Source: Branchiostoma floridae (Eukaryota > Chordata > Leptocardii > Amphioxiformes > Branchiostomatidae). Taken from it: DNA of 62,000 nt. Position 1 is the stretch's first letter, and every line of letters starts with the position of its first letter. The stretch lies in assembly GCF_000003815.2 (NCBI RefSeq), contig NC_049987.1, positions 15,419,434-15,481,433 on the forward strand, read 5' to 3'. The position numbers and the translations under genes were made by a program. The notes below the pieces were generated by a model, which was given only the letters and a program-made list of their open reading frames with translations, was not told the DNA's origin and made no database searches. Positions 50,801-59,680 of this stretch are shown here, one piece after another.

Positions 50801-53800
50801 GTGGACGGAGCGGCCTCTGCATCCAGGAGCGGCCAGGACGGTCGCCGCCTGGGGGGGGGGGGGGAGCGGCCTCTGCATCCAGGAGCGGCCAGGACGGTCG
50901 CCGCCTAGGGGTGGCGGAGCGGCCTCTGCATCCAGGAGCGGCCAGGACGGTCGCCGCCTAGGGGGGGCGGAGCGGCCTCTGCATCCAGGGGCCGTCCAGG
51001 AGGGTCGCCGCCTAGGGTGTGGGGGTGTGGTGGGGGGTAGAGCTGGGTTGGCATCTACCAGGGGTGGAGCCAGCTCTGCGCCCAGGACGGGTGGAGCCAA
51101 GGAACCGGGTACTGGCCCAGGCGAGGGTACTGGCCCAGGCCCAGATTAGAATGAGGATGGCGTTCCACCCATATAGGATGAGGGGAAGCTACAGCTTCCC
51201 TCGTAGCTGGGACGGAGTGCGCCCTAGGGGTCCACGTTAGATAACTTCAGCGCACAATACAAAATTCCCAGGAATAGAAAAAAGTTTTCAAGGTATTTTG
51301 GCTCATACATTTTCGTGTGAAGGAGATATAAGGTCCAGAAGTAAAAAGATGAATAGAAGCAAATATTGGAGTATGGGCCTGCAAAAACTGCCGTCGTATT
51401 CCTACAGAGAGCCGCAGCGACAGCAACCAAGATCGCGGCTAAAAACCATCCGTCGAAGTTACACGATGAGCCTGCTAGAGAACAAAGGCGGCAAAAGACA
51501 TCGTGATGCGACGGGACCGCAGCCTCAGTGTGTATAGTGTGTACAGTGGGAACATCGAACATAACGAAGGTCTGGGCAAACTTACTGTTAGTGATGAAAT
51601 ACGAGATGAAATAAGGAAAACGTTCCTCTGATGTAGAGGAAGCATCATTGCGGAATCGAATAGTCGCGAAGACTTTTGTCACGACAACATGTGGAGCTCC
51701 ACATTGGATCAGTCCATGTGGCAGACGGGATCATGCTTCGTTACCCTTATCCGGGCACTGATGACCAGGACAGAGTGGTGGAGGTCAGCCTCACTGTAAT
51801 GGTCCAGACAGCAGAAGCTGACAAGTTCCAGCTGGAGTATGTTTCGACCTGGAGTAGCGAGGGCGGCAGGTTCCTGAAGGATTGCAGGAAGGGTGAGATC
51901 GTCACATGGGACCGGTCAGAGGATAGAGTAAAAGAGACAAGGAAAAAGAGGGAGACATTATATCGTATATATACTAAATATTGTTCCACCTTCTGTCCAG
52001 ACTTTCTTAACATAGACGTCAAGGCCTATCATAAGTTCTTAAACACGCTGTACCATGAAGTAAGGAGACGTGGCCGTGTCAAATAGTTTACTGACATGTC
52101 ACTACCCATTTTGCTGACAAAAGTAAGAAATGGGCTTGCTCAAGGTACGTCTCAGGGTAAGCATCCTACTGTTGTATCCCACGAGAACGTTGGAGACAGG
52201 GTGCGCTGTAATGAAGACATCCGACCGTCCTGGACCTGATGAACTTCATGGAAAGGGAGTGGCTGGGGAACAGCTTGTGGACTGATTTGGTGAGTGGGCT
52301 GTGTACTATCAACCTATCCGGACCAACAATAACCTAGAAGGCTGCCACACATGGCTGAACAAGAAGGCCTAGCTAGCACATTACAGCGCAAAGTGGCAAC
52401 CTGATGGGAAGACTTGAGTCTTCTCAGGTTGAAGTTGGCCAAAGTGAGTGTCCCTGTCCGTTAGTTGGTTTGAACATGAAGGCTACAGCAGACGGAGTCT
52501 TAGATCACGATGCCACAGCCAGAAACACTCCTCATTGGAGAGCATGTTATTACTCCGGCGAAGAATTCGTATCGTCCTGTTGATGCACTAGAGGTCACCA
52601 ATGAGGACGAAGTTGGTCAAGTCAAGATACTTGTTTTGAGTAAAGTGGCCAATCTTCTGCGAGATGCAGGAGCAATCTTTATCAAGGTCACAACAGACAA
52701 GGCGGAGATGATGAAACATGAGAGCTACATTGAAATCTACCACAACCTGCATTACCTGTTCCTGACTGAAAGTGACCGAGACCGGACTGTGTGGACAATG
52801 TGCAAGGCCATACAGCTCTTTGACAAGTGTGGGACAGGCTATGGAGTTGTCTACATGCAGGGAAAGAATGCGAAGCTCAAGGGCGACCTTACACTTAGAG
52901 CTTAACAAATTATTTCAACTCTTCCGCATGGAATACATCTGGGACTAATAGCTGCAGCAGCACAGCCCCTCACAATCTCGATACAATCCACACTACACCT
53001 CCCGGGCCCCCAGTCATGCCTGCGGTAGGGAGCGTGGGGAGACCAGCTTGCAGAGGAGGATTCTGAGTTGCAGGTTAGGTCTCTGTACTTTCTGTTTTAA
53101 TGCCTTAGAAGCTGTCGCCTGTGCTAAGGGGGATCAGCTGACAGCAAAGGTGGAAGGAAGCCACGATGGGTAGGGCATGTATTGATCCATCTACTATGAA
53201 GAACTTTGAGTTAGTTAAGTTGAAGAGGACAGCCTTGTAGGCAGTGTGTTTGATTTAATTTTTGTGCGATTCTTCTTCCGCAGGAAGTGATCACCCCTAT
53301 TGTTTATTTTTGTTGATGCACTGTTTCTAACAAGTAGTTGAATTTGCCACGGGGTATATATTGAGTTGATGTATTGATTATTTCTTATAGGATGAAATTT
53401 GTGAAGCGAAAGGCGACCAAGGGGGGCAAAAAACAACCTGAAGACTTCTGACAGGCACGTTATACCTTTTGGCATGGCGAGAGTCAGTCAGACTGTCGCG
53501 GAATTGGAAATCCTAGAGGAAATGGTCATCAACTGGGACCAAACACGTGGGAGACTGGACGCTCGAAGAGGTCGGAGCCGCCAAGTTCCAGTGGTAGGTC
53601 ACGAGGACAAGCGACAAATCACACTGATTCTCGCCATTAGCCTTTCGGGACAGCTCCTCCGTCCCCAGGTGCTCTACCAGGGAAAGACTGACGCTTGCCA
53701 GGTCCGCTTCAATGTCGGATGTCTACCACACGACGTGCCACTGGTCAAACGCCGACAGTATGGAGCGGTACGTGGAGATGGTGGTACAAGGAGCTACATG

Positions 53801-56231
53801 GACGAAGTTCGAAAATGGTGACAAGACGACAAAGGATCTGCTGGTCACCTGTGCTAAAGATCTTTGCCCAGCTGTGAAGTATGTGAGAAACAACTATACG
53901 AGTGAACTTTCGAAATATTTACCAGTGAGATGTTTAGCTATATATTGGAATGCTTAAATGTTAACTTCCGTACTTTTGTAAAACTGATGCTGCCATTTTA
54001 TCTGACATAAATTTTGAATTATTTTGTATTTCTTTATAATTTCAGTTGTAAATTATATGTGTACTTGTTGAAATAATGTTTTCATTTCAGGTTTATCAAT
54101 TGATTCACCATCTTTATGGACTTGTGCATTGTATAAAGCCGGTGTGACAGCGATCTCGCCCCCCCGGGGGGCGAGATCACTAGTGTTTTCGCCCCCCTTT
54201 AGCGTTTTCGCCCCCCCCCCCAAAGCAGCTGGTTACTACATATTACAGGTGCGCTACCTGGTACTATACTGCACCTGGGGAGTAAGGTATATGGTGTGTT
54301 ACCTGGTACCTATATGGCACCTTATTACCGTGCCGTAAGATGTCATACCTCGAAAGTCGATACTATATTGTTCGGTGCAAACATAACATTGAAATGAAAA
54401 AGACAATTTTTGCAGCTGAGGTGGCATAAAAACAGTGCTACTGCGAACGTATAAATCGACACCGTCTATGGTACGGAATACGTCAGCAATATGTTTTCAA
54501 TTTGTCACAGTGTTTTCTTTCTTGTGCTGGAAACATTTCCAAAGCACTAGCAAAACACACGTGAATAATAGTTTCTAATTATAAACACTATCTACGCGCA
54601 AGTTGATATAGCTGTTGCTAAATGCTACACAAACACTGGTAAAGTACCAGTCTTAAGAAACACGGGTAAATGCATCAGTTCCTAAATACTAGAAAAAACA
54701 GTCATGTTGGAGGTGAAGATATCCCTTGGCCAGGTGCATATACCAAAATTTTGCGTTATTCTAATTAATACCTAATATTTGCATAATAAATAAAGACATT
54801 ACATAGTTATTTTGTGGTCACTTCATGGTAGAGACTTCATATTGGAGATATATAGGTTGCTTGAGGACAGGTGAATACCATGAAATACATCTTATGTCAA
54901 GACTCAGGTATATCTGCAATAATGGGAATACAAGGGACCCAACCCTCCTTGTCTGAAACAAGTTCAACTATCTTATTACCATATAATTACGTTAATATTG
55001 ATACTATGAATGGAGTTATGTATCAAACTCGTGTACTTATATCATTCTGAAACTGCATTTTGTGATTTTTTTTTTTTATTTTTTTTATTGAGATTCTCCA
55101 TATACATATGGAGGGTATGGCGAAACAGGTGTCAAAGACGCCTTTTCAAAGCCACCATACCATTGGCTTTGTTGTTCGGAGTTTCTATCTCCTAGGAGGA
55201 CTTCCGACCAAGGATGCAAGGGGTTCCTCCTACCCCTGACTCGTGTGTCATGGCGGGTGCGTCATGCCCGAACATGCCCCTATGGCCTGTCACCACAACA
55301 AAGGCCTGTCACTGCCACTAGCCGCAGCTATGTACTCGTTTACACCTGAGTTAGGTGAGGAAAGTCGTGTAAAGTGCCTTTCCCAAGGGCACAAGATCGG
55401 TGACACGGCAAGCGGATTTGAACCCGGGACCTCTCGGGCCTGAGACCAACGCGCTCCCGATCGTGCCACGCGGTCCCACGATTTATACCAATCAACTTCT
55501 AAAATGTCATGTAAACCCGTTTTTTTTGGGGGGGGGGGGCGAAATCGCTAAAGGGGGGCGAGGTAGGGGGGCGAGATCACTAGCCGGGGAGGGCGAGATC
55601 GCTAGTGATTTCGCCCCGGGGGGGCGAGATCGCTAGTGATTTCGCCCCCGGGGGGGGGGCGAAATCACGGGGGGGCGAGATCGCTGTCACACCGGTATAC
55701 TTTTTAAATTCACTTTGATATGTTACTTATAAATTGCATTTTACCTTTTTATTGGGATGAAATTTTTCTTTAGGCCGACCTTCTGCAAGACATCTATGCC
55801 GAAAACGAACGAATGGTAGACAGGACAGCACAGCTGCCCGCAAGAGAAAGAGGGCTGGGGATGAGGAAACAGAGGCCAGCACTTCATCACCACCAAGACT
55901 GCCAAAGCAAGAAAACAGAACTCCAAATCAGGCCCAATGCATCTTTGATCCCGAGGTATAGCACTCAAGGTGGAATATGGAATGTCGTGCTTCCTGTTTT
56001 CTAAAGAACATGCTGTATACGTGTAGCTGGCATTTCTTTAAATTGTTGGGTCAAAGGCATGACAAGCAAGTTGACATACGATAGTATTACTGGCGTTTCT
56101 AGCATGATGTAATGGTGATCATTTTTTATTCATAACAGGAGCTACAGGAAGATGAGGATTCTGAAGACAGCCTTGCCGACTTCAGCCACGACAGTGTCGA
56201 GCCCGTGGAGGAGGTGCGGGAGCCGGCCTGA
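47673..56231 (+). CDS. Candidate multi-exon gene of unknown function, possibly the 5' part of a FLYWCH-MULE gene
   Basis: Exons a-f and h-j (listed next) splice in compatible phases into a low-complexity, acidic, Lys/Arg-containing protein. No domain is recognised in the joined part. The last exon stops at 56231, but the same frame continues through stops into a FLYWCH finger at 56280, so the piece was probably once the N-terminal part of a FLYWCH plus MULE transposase. Exon h to exon i (phase 1) crosses 5 kb filled with later insertions (pogo fragment, MULE fragment, TIR element). First exons are not identified. It may be a host gene, a domesticated transposase or a dead transposon. Confidence 0.4.
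48287..48368 (+). CDS. Candidate exon b (acidic)
   Basis: TGTTACAG|GTG...GCTG|GTGAGT; VQDIEIVISEDEEEVREIPD then EEGDVPA. Phase 0 in, 1 out. Confidence 0.5.
48648..48674 (+). CDS. Candidate exon c, 27-base micro-exon
   Basis: TTCTATAG|CA...GAAG|GTAAAG; phase 1-1; codes APEEGSVFE. Confidence 0.4.
49243..49299 (+). CDS. Candidate exon d (GC-AG donor)
   Basis: TTATTAG|AT...GAAG|GCAAGT; phase 1-1; DAVDFGSVEATSSPLDMLE. The donor is the consensus GC form. Confidence 0.42.
49415..49492 (+). CDS. Candidate exon e
   Basis: CACTCAG|GT...GGTG|GTAAGA; phase 1-1; GLTGPHVAALQAAEGGIRRT then WPVPRG. Confidence 0.48.
49627..49703 (+). CDS. Candidate exon f
   Basis: TGTTCAG|AC...AAG|GTATTA; phase 1 in, 0 out; DKGYLQVAAEATCDFDRDDK then CCYWIK. 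Confidence 0.45.
50008..50109 (+). CDS. Possible exon g
   Basis: TTGACAG|GTA opens a phase 0 frame rich in Ser/Thr/Arg (VHTRRKVSEPLQRSTGRTSN). The exit (AGAGG|GTAGAG) does not give the phase needed by exon h, so either the exit is elsewhere or the exon is not real. Confidence 0.25.
50698..50796 (+). CDS. Candidate exon h
   Basis: TTCTCCAG|TC...GACG|GTAGGT; phase 1-1; MGRYGIARTDTPAQVAEWCS then DGSPVVIRTRDD. Fits exon i by phase. Confidence 0.45.
50809..51020. repeat. GC-rich minisatellite, about 60-base unit, four copies
   Basis: GAGCGGCCTCTGCATCCAGG, AGCGGCCAGGACGGTCGCCG, CCTAGGGGG repeats, starting inside the donor region of exon h. It is open in several frames, which gives false coding signals. 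Confidence 0.93.
51676..52086 (+). CDS. Unrecognised open frame, about 136 codons
   Basis: Contains HVELHIGSVHVADGIMLRYP, VVEVSLTVMVQTAEADKFQL and a charged C-terminal half, ending at TAG 52084. Protein-like composition, but no family recognised; probably part of a transposon. Confidence 0.3.
   Translation: MSRQHVELHIGSVHVADGIMLRYPYPGTDDQDRVVEVSLTVMVQTAEADKFQLEYVSTWSSEGGRFLKDCRKGEIVTWDRSEDRVKETRKKRETLYRIYTKYCSTFCPDFLNIDVKAYHKFLNTLYHEVRRRGRVK
52230..52372 (+). pseudogene. MULE transposase C-terminal fragment
   Basis: LMNFMEREWLGNSLWTDL, then after a one-base shift EWAVYYQPIRTNNNLEGCHT, WLNKKA. 'w.vy.q.iRTNNdvEGwHnrLN..A' is the signature C-terminal motif of FLYWCH-type MULE transposases. A stop (TAG) ends it. 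Confidence 0.7.
52510..52905 (+). CDS. Unrecognised open frame, 131 codons
   Basis: ATG to TAA. MPQPETLLIGEHVITPAKNS, EVGQVKILVLSKVANLLRDA, GAIFIKVTTDKAEMMKHESY. Good amino acid composition; no domain recognised. It lies between two transposase fragments, so may belong to one of them. Confidence 0.35.
   Translation: MPQPETLLIGEHVITPAKNSYRPVDALEVTNEDEVGQVKILVLSKVANLLRDAGAIFIKVTTDKAEMMKHESYIEIYHNLHYLFLTESDRDRTVWTMCKAIQLFDKCGTGYGVVYMQGKNAKLKGDLTLRA
53474..53957 (+). pseudogene. Pogo/Tigger-like DDE transposase fragment
   Basis: EMVINWDQT starts the catalytic core (usual 'i.NwDqTgv'), then VVGHEDKRQITLILAISLSG, QLLRPQVLYQGKTDACQ. After a frameshift near 53700 it reads DVYHTTCHWSNADSMERYVE. Family: DDE_1 (pogo/jerky/CENP-B). 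The second Asp is expected after the fragment's end and was not found. Confidence 0.72.
54139..55695. mobile_element. 1.56 kb non-autonomous TIR element with CGAGATCGCT sub-repeats
   Basis: Ends CCGGTGTGACAGCGATCTCG and its exact complement at 55676-55695. Sub-terminal blocks of GCGAGATCGCTAGTGATTTC, GCCCC alternate in both orientations at each end. The interior has no transposase but has a SINE. Probably a DNA-transposon derivative. Confidence 0.85.
55235..55480 (-). repeat. tRNA-derived SINE
   Basis: Minus strand: CGTGGCACGATCGGGAGCGC (A box), GGTTCAAATCC (B box), then GTGCCCTTGGGAAAGGCACT, TTACACGACTTTCC. Nested in the TIR element. Confidence 0.85.
55774..55952 (+). CDS. Candidate exon i
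   Basis: TTCTTTAG|GC...CCCGAG|GTATAG; phase 1 entry fits exon h. RPSARHLCRKRTNGRQDSTA, ARKRKRAGDEETEASTSS, then QAQCIFDPE. The basic cluster RKRKR looks like a nuclear signal. Confidence 0.45.
56140..56231 (+). CDS. Candidate exon j (acidic, in-frame stop)
   Basis: ATAACAG|GAG; ELQEDEDSEDSLADFSHDSV then EPVEEVREPA and TGA at 56229. The same frame goes on, with more stops, into the FLYWCH motif 50 bases later. Confidence 0.45.
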
Positions 56232-56279
56232 CAACACCCGGCGGATAAGACGATCGACTAGGAGCCTGACACAACCCAG

Positions 56280-57400
56280 TCCGACCGAGTAACCTTAACC
56301 ATTGTGGCGGGCTCCTCGCAGAAAGGAGGGCATATGCTAACCAGCAGCCTTGGCTGCAGCTATACACGTAAGAAGTGATGAGAAGGGAAAACCTACTGGC
56401 GGTGCACCAAGCGCAGCAACACGGCCTACTGCAAGGCGACAATCAGCCAAGTAGGAGAGACATTCACACCACCTCGTGCACACAAGCACAGCCATCCACC
56501 GCATGCTGGGCGCAACGCCATGCTCACGTAGCCGTGAACATCAAGACAAAGGCGCCTCAACAGATTTTTGACGCGACATCGAACTTGGTGGACAATGTGT
56601 TGTTGGGGGCAGGCGATCAGCCGAGAATTCCCAGCCAGGCAGCTATCCTACGACAGGTTAACCGGGTAAAGGAAAGATGCGGCCCGTGGAGCCACGGGAC
56701 ATGGACTTCGAGCTGACCGTCGACTACGTCCCTGAGAACTTCCTACACGGGGACCTTGAAGTGTGTCTCGGCAGGAGCAGAAGAGGGCAAAGCACCTGGT
56801 GTTCGAGACGCCGTACCAGCTGAAAAACCTGGCAGGCTCACGGCGATGGTACATGGATGGGACCTAAAAGGTTGCGCGGAATCCATTCAAACAGCTGTTC
56901 TCCATCCACGCCTTCCTGCAGAGTGGCGACGACATTAAGCAGGTCAGAATGAAACTTCCGGTAAGTTGATTTTTCTGTTACTATTTCTTTATTATTTAGA
57001 TTACATTCTATCATTTTGTACCTGATCGATATTAGTTGCAATTACATACATTCATCATTATCTTTTAATTGGCATTACTGTCTTTTGATTGACTATGATT
57101 GATTTCTGATTTTCACCATCGATTGGATTGTTATCGTTGTTTAGAACGACCGTTTAAACCAGCCTTTGTTGACTTATGACTGACGGACCACTGATTTCAC
57201 CATCTGCATCTGCTGTAGGTCCCTCTCGCGTTTGCTTTGATGTGTAGGCGGAATAAGGGAGACTACGAGGCCGTGCTGACCCACCCTAATTCCAAGCTAC
57301 CGACCCACATTGTTCTTGGACGTCCAGGTCGAGGACTTCGCCTTCCACTGGACCTAGACGGTTTGGACAAATGCGCAGGGACTTGCACTCCAAGTGGTCT
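56280..57400 (+). pseudogene. FLYWCH zinc finger plus MULE transposase, degraded copy
   Basis: Frame 56280 on: VTLTIVAGSSQKGGHMLTSS, LGCSYTRKK, two stops, GKTYWRCTKRSNTAYCKATI, HKHSHPP: the FLYWCH finger (F/L-Y-W.C-C-H). After shifts: FDATSNLVDNVL, FETPYQLKNLAGSRRWYMDG (first catalytic Asp), NPFKQLFSIHAFLQ, then a GTAAGT...TAG intron (56960-57218) and VPLAFALMCRRNKGDYEAVL. FHWT near 57345 is the later His motif. Stops and frameshifts show it is not functional. Confidence 0.78.
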
Positions 57401-58134
57401 ACTCCAAGGACTAGCACTAGCAAGTACACAGACAGTTGCGGTGCCTGCTGGAAAAATTCGACAAGGCCATAAGAAACAAACAAAGCTGGCTGAAGCATTG
57501 GATGAAGAGACTGTTGTCGCAAAAGGACCCTGCGGCCTGTGGTTTGAAGAAAATGAAGGCTTTCCAATCTTTCTTGACAGGTTATCAAATCGTTGTTGTT
57601 CTCCTAGTTCAGTTGACCGAAATTGTGTACAAAGACCCCCCAAACAATAATAGACCCATCCTGTATCTCGGTAAAGACCAAACCGGTGAGCCAGATGGAG
57701 CGACCAACAAAAAGTCACTACCACGTGATTAAATCTAGGAGCGGTTTCCTCGGAAATAATCTATTCTGTTGAAAATGTGAAATGCGGTAGTGATGCGAGA
57801 AAACACAAATGTGAAAACTCTGCAAAATATGTGAAGCAAGTGATTGTCACGTACAACCTTTGGCGGCAACAGTTGTGAACGGCAGCATTGCGAGATATGC
57901 AAACGGTTATTCCACTCCAAGATGGAGGAAGTAGATGTGCAGGCGCCGAACCCGAGCCGACCAAGCTTCACAACATGGTAAGTCCTTTTTGTTAATAGAA
58001 TGTATCTTAAACATATTGCACTAAGGAATCAAAACGAGACTGCACTAAAGAATCTAAGTAGTAAGTAACTCTAGCTCTACCTTATTTTACCTTTTGCATA
58101 TCATTCAGTATGATTTAATTTTTTTTTCTTCCAG
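57401..58134. other. Between two MULE copies
   Basis: Short frames only (LLEKFDKAIRNKQSWLKHWM at 57440; CEICKRLFHSKMEEVDVQAP at 57870, followed by a donor-like GTAAGT). They may be the remaining parts of the two copies, but I cannot place them. Confidence 0.35.
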
Positions 58135-59161
58135 GTGCGCATGGCGAACAAACGTAGGCAGGAGCTGCGCCCACAGGACTACGCTGTACTTCAATCTGGA
58201 GAAGCAGCACCTCTCAGACTGTTTCTTCAAGGCGGACATCAGATTCGACGGGCACAGACACCTTGTCTTCGCCACCGATCAGAAGCTAAAGCTGCTATCG
58301 CGGGCGAAGACATGGTACATGGACAAAACATAAGGTGGTGGGACGTCCGTTCTACCAGCTCTTCGGCATCCATGTGTTCGTCAGGGAAGATGAGAACGAG
58401 GAGCACGTCCCCCTGGCACTGGTGTTCATGTCGAACAAGGACAAAAAGGACTACAAGAAGGCATGAATGTTTTATTTTGTGCAATTTCTGAAAACTTTTT
58501 TGATATTTCATTGGATATTTACCCCTTTGTATTACCAATCCGACAAAGTCTTGAAAATTTGATCCGTGTATTCTTGTGTTGGAGGAGTTTAGCACTCTAT
58601 CAGGATCATTTTTGTCTTTTCAGGTTCTTAAGAAGTTTTGAGACTGCTACCAGGAGACCTGGAACCGAAGGTGACGACTTATGTCATGGACTTTGAGAAG
58701 GGGATGTGGCAGGCAGTACGTTCTGTGTTCCCAGGGAACATCAGGAGACGGTGTACCTTCCACTGGACGCAGGCTGTCTACCGCAAGATTCAGGAGTTAG
58801 GTATGTAAAAGCAATGCAGTTGGATTTTTCTTTTTGGATACTTGTCATATTTTGGCGTATTATTAGGCTATATAGTGTCCGTGTTCTAATTGACGCTTTT
58901 GCATTTTGTTATTTATTTTATAGGACTTTAGGAGGCCTATCGGCGGCGCGAGGGAGAGCACAGGCTACTGCGCAACTTCCTGAGTCTGCTGATGCTGCCC
59001 CACGAGCATGTTCGGCCGACCTTCGAAGCTTTGTGTGAGGAAGCCGCCAACGCTAACGACGCCCGCCTCGACAGACTAACTACCTACATCCGGACGTACT
59101 GGGTGGAGAGCACTGTGTGGGAGGTCAGTGAGTTTGGTGGTCTTCATGGAGCCGTCATATA
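58135..59161 (+). pseudogene. Second MULE transposase copy with introns and frameshifts
   Basis: Across frames: NLEKQHLSDCFFKADIRFDG, HRHLVFATDQKLKLLSRAKT, WYMD (first Asp), FYQLFGIHVFVREDENEEHV, PLALVFMSNKDKKDYKK. After a 160-base intron ending TTTTCAG: PGDLEPKVTTYVMDFEKGMW (second Asp), CTFHWTQAVYRKIQEL. After another intron (GTATGT...TTATAG): RREGEHRLLRNFLSLLMLPH and RTYWVESTVWEV. This is the full MULE core order. At least three frameshifts or stops make it dead. Confidence 0.8.
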
Positions 59162-59164
59162 GAC

Positions 59165-59672
59165 TTAGAAAAATCAGTCTAGGACGAAACATCCATAATC
59201 GATGAGGACGAAACATCCATGTGACGGGGAAGAAAGGAGGAGGGGACGAACGGACTAGGGGACGAAAAGACCTGATACCTCCGCGGTTCACACATTACCA
59301 AACAGAAACGATAGGACAGTCTGTGAAACAGATGCTCATTGTTAAGAATTGCATTAAACTTGTCCCCGTCAAGACAAAGATTCTCACGTGTGTTGGGCGC
59401 GCTAGTGTAAACATTTTTCTGAAAGAGGGGACGGAGTATTGCAGCTTGAGGAGAAGGTGGAGAAGATACTAAAACATTAAAGCTGTGCCAAAAGCATGGT
59501 TGCTGGTAACCCAACAACCATCGGTGTGATAAACAACCATACCAATACTTGATACAGAATAAGGAAGTTGTCCAGGGGGTGTCTGGGGTACATAAACGGA
59601 GGTAAGGATTGGGCCAAAGTAGCTGCGTTTGGAGTGTTGGTGGAGCTGGCTTTTGAACCAGCAAGCAAAAGT
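59165..59672. other. Non-coding spacer, short direct repeat
   Basis: GGACGAAACATCCAT occurs twice (59182, 59207). No gene recognised up to the Penelope element. Confidence 0.5.
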
Positions 59673-59680
59673 GCTCTGAG

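Noticed and set aside
50651-51149. Pro/Ala/Arg-rich 150-codon frames on both strands
   Set aside because: Frames of the GC-rich 60-base minisatellite; only the 50698-50796 piece has splice borders.
55375-55480. A tRNA gene on the minus strand
   Set aside because: Followed directly by the SINE core (GTGCCCTTGGGAAAGGCACT) that also follows the head at 30430, so it is a SINE.
59165-59230. Hammerhead motif at CGATGAGGACGAAAC
   Set aside because: It has GATGAG and GAAAC but lacks CTGA before it, and stem II would have no room; only a repeated 15-base word.
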